Of a stretch of 31,523 nt of DNA, positions 15,494 to 23,324 are shown in pieces (position 1 is the first letter of the stretch; every line of letters starts with the position of its first letter). The position numbers and the translations under genes are program-made. The DNA is taken from assembly GCA_023423835.1 (NCBI GenBank), contig JAFAEW010000011.1, positions 1 through 31,523 on the forward strand, given 5' to 3'. The stretch comes from Bacteroidota bacterium (GTDB lineage: Bacteria; Bacteroidota; Bacteroidia; Chitinophagales; Chitinophagaceae). The notes beneath the pieces are model-generated. The model did no database searches and had not been told where the DNA came from. It saw only the letters and a list, made by a program, of their open reading frames with translations.

Positions 15494-15525
15494 GCAGAGA
15501 CGCACGGCCCGCCGTGCGTCTCTGC
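15494..15525. repeat. Perfect 15-base-arm palindrome (REP-like or bidirectional terminator)
   Basis: Arms 15494-15508 and 15511-15525 are exact complements (GCAGAGACGCACGGC and its complement) separated by CC. The element is much richer in GC than its surroundings and has no T run on either side. It lies in the 95-base gap between the convergent etfA and sugar dehydrogenase genes. Sequences of this GAGACGCACGGC kind are, as I recall, dispersed in several Bacteroidota genomes, but only this copy is in the window. Confidence 0.75.
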
Positions 15526-15565
15526 TTCAATAACAGCTTTCTTATGGAGGCGAATTGCTCGGATT

Positions 15566-16819
15566 CTATTTTTTTCCGAGCTTGTACAACCTGCCCTGAT
15601 CCGTTACCGCGTACAAATTGCCGTCTTTGCCCTGCGTAATATCACGAAAACGCTGACCTTCCTTTTCCAGCAACCTTTCCTCACCGGTTACCTTATTATT
15701 TTCAATCCGGAGCCGGTCTATATGTTGCCCGCTCAAAGCGCATACAAACAGATTATTTTTCCATTCGGGAATATTATTGCTGCTGCAAAAAACGATTCCG
15801 CTGGGCGAGATCACAGGATCCCAATAATAAACCGGTTGTTCCATTCCTGCTTTTTGAGTGATCCCTTCGCCAATTGTTTTTCCGGAATATTCGATGCCGT
15901 AAGTAATGGTTGGCCAGCCATAATTTTTGCCGGTCTTAATCAGATTAATTTCATCTCCTCCCCTGGGCCCGAATTCTGATTCCCAGAGGTCACCGGTTGC
16001 CGGATTGATTGCCAATCCCTGCACATTTCTATGTCCATACGACCAGATTTCCGGCCTCGCTCCCTGCCGGCCCTCAAAAGGATTTCCTTTGGCCGGCTTA
16101 CCGTCTTTTGTAATCCGCAACACTTTTCCAAGAGCAGAATTCAATTGCTGCGCTTGCGGACGGGTAACGAGATCAGACCGTTCACCGGTGCTGATGAAGA
16201 GGTTTCCAGATTTGTCAAACAAAATTCTACCGCCATAATGAAGGGTTCCATTATAAGCCGGAGTTGCACGATAGATTATCTGCGCGTTTTCTATTGTCTT
16301 TTCATCTTTGGAAAGCCTTCCTTTTGCTACGGCTGTAAGATTTCCCTCGGAGGTATTATCGGAAAAAACCCAATAAACCATCCTGTTGTTTTGAAAATCA
16401 GGATCAACGGTAAGCCCGAGTAATCCGCCCTGCCCCTTGTCATTAACTTTCGGCAGGCCTTCAATAGGGGCCGATACAGTGCCATCGCCGGAAACTATCA
16501 CCATCGTTCCTGCTTTTTGCGTGATCAAAAAGCGGCCATCGGGAAGCGTAGTAATTCCCCAGGGACTTTTCAGCTTGTCGGTCAAAACTTTCCCTTCATA
16601 AGCTGCTTTTGTTTTCATTCCACCGATGCGTGTCTGACTCTTGAATGCCGGTTTATAACTGGTGTTAGGCTCCTTGGTTTCCACTGCCGGAAGCGTATCC
16701 TGCATATTGGAGCTGTGATTCTGAACCTGTGTATCTGAATTATTTTCTTCCGGCGCCGCATTGCAACCCGAAAAAATAAAAAACAGCGAAAATGCTAACG
16801 ATGAAAGAAGATTGAACAT
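15566..16819 (-). CDS. PQQ-dependent aldose/glucose-sorbosone dehydrogenase-like lipoprotein
   Basis: A soluble GSDH-type six-bladed beta-propeller related to YliI, oxidising aldose sugars at the periplasmic or outer-membrane face (family inference). It has 417 residues. A lipoprotein signal ends FSGC with Cys19, then an acidic linker to about residue 60. The propeller carries KSPWGITTLPDGRFLITQK, GLLGLTVDPDF, a catalytic-type His in LHYGGRILFD near residue 195, SYGHRNVQGLAINP and SEFGPRGGDEINLI. No PQQ biosynthesis gene is in the window, so the cofactor is assumed from the family. The transcript is monocistronic; the terminator of the upstream osmC-like gene separates it. Confidence 0.88.
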   Translation of the reverse strand: MFNLLSSLAFSLFFIFSGCNAAPEENNSDTQVQNHSSNMQDTLPAVETKEPNTSYKPAFKSQTRIGGMKTKAAYEGKVLTDKLKSPWGITTLPDGRFLITQKAGTMVIVSGDGTVSAPIEGLPKVNDKGQGGLLGLTVDPDFQNNRMVYWVFSDNTSEGNLTAVAKGRLSKDEKTIENAQIIYRATPAYNGTLHYGGRILFDKSGNLFISTGERSDLVTRPQAQQLNSALGKVLRITKDGKPAKGNPFEGRQGARPEIWSYGHRNVQGLAINPATGDLWESEFGPRGGDEINLIKTGKNYGWPTITYGIEYSGKTIGEGITQKAGMEQPVYYWDPVISPSGIVFCSSNNIPEWKNNLFVCALSGQHIDRLRIENNKVTGEERLLEKEGQRFRDITQGKDGNLYAVTDQGRLYKLGKK

Positions 16820-16885
16820 GATAATATTATTTTAGACAGAACAGCCAAACTACAATTATTATTCCTAATTGCGGCCCTGTGCAAT

Positions 16886-16914
16886 CAAAAAAGGGCCGGC
16901 TGAAACCGGCTCTT
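16886..16914 (-). terminator. Rho-independent terminator after the OsmC-family gene
   Basis: On the minus strand AAGAGCCGG pairs with CCGGCCCTT (one A-C mismatch) around a six-base loop, and a T run follows (16892-16887). It begins 36 bases after the stop of the OsmC-family gene. Confidence 0.85.
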
Positions 16915-16949
16915 ATGTGGTTATAATAAACTGATAACAAAACCAGCTT

Positions 16950-17369
16950 TTAGGCTGCACCCTCAAGAGAGGCATCGAGCGTAATATCGGCATTTAAAAG
17001 CATGCTGATGGGACAGTTTGCTTTTGCGTTATCGGCACATTCCTGAAACTTCTCCTTCGATATTCCCGGAACATTGGCCTTTAAAACGAGGTGTGATTTG
17101 GTAACTTTACCACCATCAAGCGTAACGGTGGCTGTTGTCTCCAATTTTTCAGGTGCATATCCAGCCTCACCCAAAACAAATGCAAGCTTCATACAAAAAC
17201 AGCCCGAATGTGCGGCGGCAATCAATTCTTCCGGATTCGTTCCCGCCCCCTGTTCAAACCGGGAATGGTAAGAATAAGCGGTATTATTTAATGTTTTGCT
17301 TTGAGTACTTAAGGTACCTTTTCCTTCTTTTCCTGAGCCATTCCATACGGCCGTAGCTTTTCTATCCAT
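16950..17369 (-). CDS. osmC: OsmC/Ohr family peroxidase
   Basis: Thiol-dependent reduction of organic hydroperoxides; small cytosolic dimer. The 139 residues contain the N-terminal strand ATAVWNGSGKEGKGTLST, then TNPEELIAAAHSGCFCMKLA with the peroxidatic Cys57, and the resolving Cys119 in NAKANCPISMLLNADI. The spacing fits OsmC better than Ohr. An extra Cys at 59, two residues from the peroxidatic one, is slightly unusual. The gene has its own terminator and a near-match -7 box, so it appears to be an independent unit. Confidence 0.93.
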   Translation of the reverse strand: MDRKATAVWNGSGKEGKGTLSTQSKTLNNTAYSYHSRFEQGAGTNPEELIAAAHSGCFCMKLAFVLGEAGYAPEKLETTATVTLDGGKVTKSHLVLKANVPGISKEKFQECADNAKANCPISMLLNADITLDASLEGAA

Positions 17370-17393
17370 GATACATCAATTTTTTGTGGAGCT

Positions 17394-17401
17394 TAAAGTT
17401 A
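17394..17401 (-). promoter_or_regulatory. Near-match -7 box for the OsmC-family gene
   Basis: The minus strand reads TAACTTTA, seven of eight positions fitting TAnnTTTG apart from the last base, 24 bases before the ATG. No -33 element is seen. Confidence 0.35.
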
Positions 17402-17453
17402 ACACCAATTTTTTAGAAAGTTTTCATTTCAACAATTATTACAATTATTCAAC

Positions 17454-17473
17454 AAAAAAACATCAGACTGATG
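17454..17473 (-). terminator. Possible terminator of the CRTAC1-DUF1573-cytochrome operon
   Basis: On the minus strand CATCA and TGATG pair around a three-base loop, followed by seven T (17460-17454). The stem is short, but the T run and the position, 75 bases past the last gene of the operon, favour termination. Confidence 0.5.
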
Positions 17474-17547
17474 CAATCGAAAAGAATTCGAAGGCAGAAA
17501 TTTTTGGGGAAGAATTTTAACCGAAAAGGCATGCAGCAGCTCGAAAA

Positions 17548-19068
17548 TCAACGCAATTTGTTTTCGAGCAGAATGAAGGAAAACGAATATTTTTCTCCTG
17601 CGTCCTTTGAGGAAAACCGTTTGTTGAGCGGTGGTTGAAAATTTCCGATTACAATATCTTCATCTCCGTCTCCGTCAACATCTCCAGCATCCATTGTTAG
17701 CCAGCTTCCCGCCGAGGCGTCCGCTATCGAAAACGGTTTGAAATTGAAATCGCCGGTATTTTCAAGATAAATAAAAGATTCCTGTGATTTCTTTTCATCC
17801 GGGAAATAGGCGATTGTTGCGAGATCCAGGTCTCCATCTTTATCGAAGTCCCTCGCCAGCGCTTTATAACAACCGTAGATAGGGAAAAAGAATTTCTGGA
17901 TGTATTCGTCTTTCCCGTTGTTTAAAAAGATATAGACACCGTGGTAATTTTTGAGTACAGGTGAAAGATCCGCATTATCACCGCAGGTGTAGAGAATATC
18001 TTTTTTTCCATCGCCGTTCCAATCAATCATTTCAAAAAAGCTTGATCCATATACCGGTGGAAATTTTAATATGGGTTTCGTCGTGAAAGTTTCATCTCCC
18101 TTGTTCTCAAAAAGATAAATTCCCTCTTCAGCCTGTCCAAACAATGCGATGATATCCGGAAGTCCATCCCTATTAAAATCGTCAATATATGCCTTGATGG
18201 CGCCCGGTAGCGGACGAATGATATTTTCCTGAAATTTTCCGGCTCCTAGATTTTTCATCCACATCAGGGCGCCGGTTTTGTTTCCGAATCCGCAAACCAG
18301 ATAATCCGGCAATCCATCCCGGTTAAAATCGGCCTGCAGTGTTTGAACCGGACGCGGCAGACCGACGATAAAAGGCGGAGAAACATCAATCATTTCATTT
18401 TCATCAATCCTGAAATTGCTTACGGATCCTTTTTTCAGATCATTGGGAAAAAGAATACCGATATTGGTGAAAATGCCGCTGCGGTCTTTCTGATCTTTTG
18501 CTTCTTGAAAGTCCATATCGATCACCACACCTCCCATGTTTTTGGAACGGATAAAATTTAATGACTCATCAAAGATGGAGAGCGACGAATCAAACGCATT
18601 TGCACTGTAAATCAAATGATTGAAACTATCGATCTTCAGAAACCCGGTTGCGGGAACATTCCCCCTGTCCGACGCTTTATGGGCCTGAAAAATGCCGGTG
18701 ATTTCCCGCACATCCTTCCGTTGCTGAGGCGGAATAACCGGCGGCGCATTTCTTAAATAATAATCTACTATTGCATTCCAATCATCTGCCGACGGTAGCG
18801 GCGAAGTGCTTTCCCTGAAGGCTTGCCCATTGTAATATTCAATTCCCAATAATTTTCCCATGGCAGGCAAAACCGATCTTTTCCACGTCAGCGTATCGAG
18901 CAAACCGGGCTGCGGAAAAAGATGGCAGGAACTGCAATAGTTCTTTGCCAAAGTCTCGCCCCTGTTTTCCTCTTTTCCCTCACCGCAGGATAGAATGAAA
19001 ACAGCCGGCAATATTAAGCCGATCAGCAGACAGCGGTATTTGAGCGGGAAGCGAATAGATTTCATCAT
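17548..19068 (-). CDS. Cytochrome c / FG-GAP (VCBS) beta-propeller lipoprotein
   Basis: A 506-residue lipoprotein: signal peptide ending ILSC (Cys28), then a single heme c site CSSCH at residues 45-49, with Met70 in LPAMG a candidate distal ligand. From about residue 130 onward there are FG-GAP repeats with calcium-binding DxDxDG-type loops (DFNRDGLPDYLV, DFNRDGLPDIIA, DWNGDGKKDILY, DFDKDGDLDLAT, DVDGDGDEDIVI). This fuses a small cytochrome to an integrin-like propeller. It probably sits on the outer membrane, facing the periplasm or the cell surface. Its ATG overlaps the DUF1573 stop by four bases. The redox partner and function are unknown. Confidence 0.85.
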   Translation of the reverse strand: MMKSIRFPLKYRCLLIGLILPAVFILSCGEGKEENRGETLAKNYCSSCHLFPQPGLLDTLTWKRSVLPAMGKLLGIEYYNGQAFRESTSPLPSADDWNAIVDYYLRNAPPVIPPQQRKDVREITGIFQAHKASDRGNVPATGFLKIDSFNHLIYSANAFDSSLSIFDESLNFIRSKNMGGVVIDMDFQEAKDQKDRSGIFTNIGILFPNDLKKGSVSNFRIDENEMIDVSPPFIVGLPRPVQTLQADFNRDGLPDYLVCGFGNKTGALMWMKNLGAGKFQENIIRPLPGAIKAYIDDFNRDGLPDIIALFGQAEEGIYLFENKGDETFTTKPILKFPPVYGSSFFEMIDWNGDGKKDILYTCGDNADLSPVLKNYHGVYIFLNNGKDEYIQKFFFPIYGCYKALARDFDKDGDLDLATIAYFPDEKKSQESFIYLENTGDFNFKPFSIADASAGSWLTMDAGDVDGDGDEDIVIGNFQPPLNKRFSSKDAGEKYSFSFILLENKLR

Positions 19069-19529
19069 TTATGATCAGCAGTGGGGGAGATTACATGACC
19101 GAAAAATATCAGGGTAGAATTCACAGACTTCTGCGTATTGGTGGTAATATGAACGGTTTTTCTTACCGGGCCAATATAGTCCTCGGGATCAAACCTTGCC
19201 GTTACCACGCCCTCTTCTCCGGCTGCTATCATATCACGGGGATAGTCGGCCACTGTGCATCCGCAGGACGATACCACCTCGGTAATAAACAGCGGTTTAT
19301 CACCGGAATTTCTAAACCTGAATTTGATGATGGCGGTGTCGCCGGTTTTTATTTCACCGAAATTCTGAACAGAATCGATCCAGGTGATCTTTGTGTAATT
19401 TGGAGTGTCGATAGCGGCGAGAGATGCAGGCGCAATTCCCATATCGTTAAGATAAGGATTGCGCGCCTTTTGTTCACTACACCCCACAATCAATAAAACG
19501 ACTGAAAAAACGGAAAAAAATTTCTTCAT
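19065..19529 (-). CDS. DUF1573 lipoprotein
   Basis: A 154-residue lipoprotein with signal LIVGC (Cys17). The rest is an immunoglobulin-like beta-sandwich of the DUF1573 family. Its hallmark is VVSSCGCTVADYP near the middle, preceded by the FGEIKTGDTAIIKFRFRNSG strand pair and followed by VTARFDPEDYIGPVRKTVHI. Function is unknown; Bacteroidota hold many copies, often next to surface-protein operons. It sits between the CRTAC1-like gene (32-base gap) and the cytochrome gene (4-base overlap), so it is probably part of the same surface assembly. Confidence 0.87.
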   Translation of the reverse strand: MKKFFSVFSVVLLIVGCSEQKARNPYLNDMGIAPASLAAIDTPNYTKITWIDSVQNFGEIKTGDTAIIKFRFRNSGDKPLFITEVVSSCGCTVADYPRDMIAAGEEGVVTARFDPEDYIGPVRKTVHITTNTQKSVNSTLIFFGHVISPTADHK

Positions 19530-19561
19530 ATTCGAACGCTTTCTTTTAGACCGTAATACTA

Positions 19562-22500
19562 TTATATTTGAATTTGACGGCGGTTGCCCTGGTTATCAAA
19601 AATTTCAACAAAATCTACCTTATTCCCCACAGTAATAAACCTTCCTGATTGCGAAAGAAACGATGATCCCCAATACATTTCCCTTCGCTCCTTCTGGCCG
19701 TTTTTGTAATGCACCATAGCATAAGCATCGGCTTTACCTACAGGAATCGATTTACTGACGCTTCTGGGTGTAAACATTTTTAAAGGTCCGCGGTTTTGGG
19801 AGGCGGCAACCACATATCCTTTTGGAGATTGAATCTTAATAAGCGCTTTCCCGTTTTCAGGAATAAAAATACCACTTTCCGTTATCCGCTGCGGTTGAAA
19901 ATTGCCCTTCCCATCGCCCTTCAATAACAGTCCGTTCAGCGCATCGAAGCGGCCCGACGAAACTTCGATGCCGTAGTCATTACCATTCATCAGCACATCC
20001 AGGTTTCCATCGTCATCAAAATCCTCAACCAGCATACCACAGAGGGCCGAAAACTGTGCTTCCACCGGGAGATCAACCAAAACGAATTTACCGTTTCCAT
20101 CATTTCTCAGGTAGGAGGATTTCAGATAATTTGCCTCCAGCACAACGGCCTCATTTAACTGTTCTGCCGTGAACATATCATGAAAATCCGCAGAGCCGAA
20201 GGATTTATAATCGGAATATTTTTTTCTCAATCCGATCATTTGTTTTAATACATCGTCTCTTGAAAAGGCCATAAATTCCTTCTTTACCGTATCGGTGATC
20301 CTAGGTTTAAGATAAACGGTAGTAAACGCATCGTATAATCCGTTTTTATCAAAATCCTTTCCGTAGATCCTGACAGGTTGCGCTGACGATGCTTTGAAGA
20401 AAGAATTATCGCCAAGGTTTCCCACGATATAATCGATGTCGCCATCCTTATCAAAATCACCGGCCGCAATCGAATTCCACCAACCCGTCTGTTTTGCAAT
20501 TCCCGATGCAGGCGTAACATTCTTAAAACCACCCTTTTCATTTTTGAAGAAGGTTACCGGCATCCACTCTCCTGCCAGTATCAGATCGGGCCATCCGTCA
20601 TTATCAAAGTCTGAAAATATTGCATCGCAGATCAGCCCGATATTCGTCAACTCGGGCGCCACTTCCGAAGTAACATCCGTGAATTTCACCCTGCCGTTTT
20701 CGCTGTCATTACGATAGATAAAACTGGAGACGGGCTGCGGATATTTTCCCGGCTCCACCCTTCCGGCAATAAAAAGATCGAGGTCGCCATCTTTATCATA
20801 ATCCATGGCCCTTACGCAGAATTTGCTGGTAAAATTCTGGGGAAGTACCGATCCATCCTCTTTAAATTCTCCTTTTCCGGAATTGATATAAAAACGGTCG
20901 CGATAATTTTCGGACTTTGAGGTACTTTCATAACCGCCGGCGGAAATATAGAGATCAAGATCGCCGTCGCCGTCAGCATCAAACAACAAAATTCCACGGT
21001 CATCTGCATTCTTTTCGGCCGCCTGAAGCCCGGTGAGTAGCGGCTGCTGTCTGAATTTTCCTGATTGCTGCTGAAAGAATATTTGTGCAGAATGATTTGC
21101 CGATCCTCCCACAATGAAATCTTCCAATCCATCCTGATTTATATCGCCGGCAGCGAGGGACGGGCCGTACTGAGAGAACTTATGAATCAAAAGTTTCTGA
21201 ATGTTGAAGTCGATAAAATCATCTTCTTTATCAACATAGTTTATCCCTGAAGCCGAAGTGATTTCTTTGAACAGCGTATTCGATAGAAGGGCGGGCAGAT
21301 CAAAAACAGTCACTTCCTCCGCATTCTTAATATTTACCGCCAGGGTTTGATTTGCTTTAACATTCAGCAGGCGCTGCTGCTTGTTGATACCCGGCCAGGT
21401 AATGATAACCGAATCTACAGAATTTAGTTTTCCCAATCCAAAAAAAGCCTCATTATTAATCGTGGAAAGGTAGCCTCTGAAGGGAGAATTTTCCCAATAT
21501 TGCATTTTTCCCTGGTCATAATAGATAGTGGCAAAAGCACCTATCCCGTTTTTATTATTTTCCGAACCTGAAAACCGGATTTTTAGAAAGTTGCTGTTGT
21601 CTTTATTTTTATCGCGAAAATTGTTTCTGTAAACACTTGTTTCGTCATTGATATTATTGACGACGAGGTCCATATCGCCGTCATTATCAAGATCAACATA
21701 GACTGCGCCATTTGAAAATGAAGGCATTGAAATACCCCAGTTTTTGGTTACATCCTCAAACTGAAGATTGCCCTTATTTCGGAATGCATAATTGTGCAGT
21801 TTCACCTCCGGGATTTGTTTGAGCATGTGTTCTTTTGAAGCGATCTGTATTGCCTGGCTGCGATAATTGATAAAATCGTGATCGGTTATATCTTTTGGAA
21901 ATCCGTTGGTGATGACGAGATCGCGAAACCCATCGTTATCAAAATCAGTGACAACGGGCGTCCAACTCCAGTCGGTCTGAGAGATGCCGGCTAAAAACCC
22001 AATGTCGGAAAATATAGGATCGCCGATTGAGTCATTTTCCTTCACGCGGTTTCCCTGGTTGAGTTGCAGCGTATTTCTTACATATTGGTAATTGTATTTG
22101 AATTGATCGCTGTTTAAATATTTTTGATAGGAATTTCCGTTCATCATCGTTTTTTTACGATAATTATCTTCGGGACTCATGTCAAGTGTAATTACATCGG
22201 CCAGTCCATCATTGTTGATGTCAACAATATCGTTTCCCATGGCATTGGCGGAAGTATGTTTAAAATAATGGGATAGCGATTCTGTGAAGGTTCCGTTTTT
22301 ATTGTTGATCCAAAGGAGATCATTTGGAATAAAATCGTTTGAAACATAAATATCTTTCCATCCATCCATATTTATATCTGCAATTGTTACGGCATGGGCA
22401 TACCCTTCAGTTTGAATGCCTGCTTCTTTTGAAACATCGGTAAAGACCGGATGGTTCAAGGCAGAATCAAAATCGTTTCGATATAATCTTCCGGTACTCG

Positions 22501-23158
22501 GGTTGATACCGTCACGAATCACCGGTCTGAAATTATCAGGAAATTTTTCGCGGTTGATTTCATTTGTAGCGATATATACATCGAGATCACCATCGTTGTC
22601 AAAATCAAAAAAAGCAGCTTGTGTTGAATGGCCGTCGTCGGCGAGACCGTACGCTTCTGCCTGCTCTTTGAATACGGGAACGCCGTTTTTATTCAAACCC
22701 TGATTGATATACAGCAGGTTTTTTCTGTTTTCAGGCCGGTTGTTAAGGGTTGCGCAAACGTAAATATCTAACAATCCGTCGTTATTAAGGTCAACAACTG
22801 CCACGCCTCTTCCCCATCTTCCTTCGCCGGTTACCGAGGCTTCATCTGTTACATCTTTAAATTTTAATCCGCCCTGATTAAGGTATAACTTATTGCTTAC
22901 AAGGTTTCCTGAGAAATAAAGATCAGGGAGGCCATCATTATTGAAATCCCCTACACCGATCCCACCTCCATTATAAACATTTTCGATATCCAGCTCATTG
23001 ATTGAATCATTTTCAATTATACGGTTTACAAAGTGTATTCCGGATTTTGCTGAAGGCACAGCCGTAAAAAGCGTATCCTTATTGTTGCAGGAAATTGTGC
23101 AGGAAAGAGAGATGATTACTAACAACCGAACACAATTGTCTGGCAATGAAATTTTCAT
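19562..23158 (-). CDS. CRTAC1/ASPIC-UnbV double beta-propeller lipoprotein
   Basis: A 1198-residue lipoprotein; the most likely lipid Cys is 24 (TISC followed by NNKD). The first propeller (about residues 65-500) has seven or more FG-GAP loops such as DFNNDGLPDLYF, DFDNDGDLDVYI and DINNDGLADVIT. The ASPIC/UnbV domain follows at about 535-615 (NGIGAFATIYYDQG, YWENSPFRGYLS, FFGLGKLNSVDSVIITWPG). A second propeller (about 660-1090) repeats the same calcium-loop pattern, and a short beta tail ends the protein. Such proteins are thought to be surface or periplasmic adhesion/binding proteins; the old label 'RNA-binding' has no support here. It leads a three-lipoprotein operon directly downstream of susC-susD, with its own near-match -7 box. 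Confidence 0.9.
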   Translation of the reverse strand: MKISLPDNCVRLLVIISLSCTISCNNKDTLFTAVPSAKSGIHFVNRIIENDSINELDIENVYNGGGIGVGDFNNDGLPDLYFSGNLVSNKLYLNQGGLKFKDVTDEASVTGEGRWGRGVAVVDLNNDGLLDIYVCATLNNRPENRKNLLYINQGLNKNGVPVFKEQAEAYGLADDGHSTQAAFFDFDNDGDLDVYIATNEINREKFPDNFRPVIRDGINPSTGRLYRNDFDSALNHPVFTDVSKEAGIQTEGYAHAVTIADINMDGWKDIYVSNDFIPNDLLWINNKNGTFTESLSHYFKHTSANAMGNDIVDINNDGLADVITLDMSPEDNYRKKTMMNGNSYQKYLNSDQFKYNYQYVRNTLQLNQGNRVKENDSIGDPIFSDIGFLAGISQTDWSWTPVVTDFDNDGFRDLVITNGFPKDITDHDFINYRSQAIQIASKEHMLKQIPEVKLHNYAFRNKGNLQFEDVTKNWGISMPSFSNGAVYVDLDNDGDMDLVVNNINDETSVYRNNFRDKNKDNSNFLKIRFSGSENNKNGIGAFATIYYDQGKMQYWENSPFRGYLSTINNEAFFGLGKLNSVDSVIITWPGINKQQRLLNVKANQTLAVNIKNAEEVTVFDLPALLSNTLFKEITSASGINYVDKEDDFIDFNIQKLLIHKFSQYGPSLAAGDINQDGLEDFIVGGSANHSAQIFFQQQSGKFRQQPLLTGLQAAEKNADDRGILLFDADGDGDLDLYISAGGYESTSKSENYRDRFYINSGKGEFKEDGSVLPQNFTSKFCVRAMDYDKDGDLDLFIAGRVEPGKYPQPVSSFIYRNDSENGRVKFTDVTSEVAPELTNIGLICDAIFSDFDNDGWPDLILAGEWMPVTFFKNEKGGFKNVTPASGIAKQTGWWNSIAAGDFDKDGDIDYIVGNLGDNSFFKASSAQPVRIYGKDFDKNGLYDAFTTVYLKPRITDTVKKEFMAFSRDDVLKQMIGLRKKYSDYKSFGSADFHDMFTAEQLNEAVVLEANYLKSSYLRNDGNGKFVLVDLPVEAQFSALCGMLVEDFDDDGNLDVLMNGNDYGIEVSSGRFDALNGLLLKGDGKGNFQPQRITESGIFIPENGKALIKIQSPKGYVVAASQNRGPLKMFTPRSVSKSIPVGKADAYAMVHYKNGQKERREMYWGSSFLSQSGRFITVGNKVDFVEIFDNQGNRRQIQI

Positions 23159-23181
23159 TTTGCTGCTGTTTGGTTTTGGAA

Positions 23182-23189
23182 TAAATGTA
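23182..23189 (-). promoter_or_regulatory. Near-match -7 box for the CRTAC1 operon
   Basis: The minus strand reads TACATTTA, one base off TAnnTTTG, 23 bases before the ATG. Together with the susD terminator further upstream, it suggests the operon is transcribed separately from susC-susD. Confidence 0.4.
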
Positions 23190-23263
23190 AACAGTTTTTG
23201 AGAATTAGGAATGTTTTTTTAAATAATTGAAATAATGGCCGGAGGTATTGAATACAGATGCCT

Positions 23264-23296
23264 AAAAAAAGTGAAGGCAGCAAAATTGCCGCCTTC
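23264..23296 (-). terminator. Rho-independent terminator of susC-susD
   Basis: On the minus strand the arms GAAGGCGGCAA and TTGCTGCCTTC form 11 pairs (one G-T) around a two-base loop. After AC comes a run of seven T (23270-23264). It starts 28 bases beyond the susD stop. Confidence 0.9.
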
Positions 23297-23324
23297 GATT
23301 GAAAACAATTACAATTGTATTTAA

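Noticed and set aside
15557..15581. Inverted repeat GCTCGGA / TCCGAGC over the end of the sugar dehydrogenase gene as a terminator
   Set aside because: The T-rich stretch is in the loop and not after the stem, and part of it is coding; no T run follows on either strand.
19562..23158. Repeated Asp/Asn-rich motifs in the CRTAC1 gene as a DNA repeat or CRISPR-like array
   Set aside because: The repetition is at protein level (FG-GAP calcium loops) with varied codons and irregular spacing; no direct DNA repeats with spacers.
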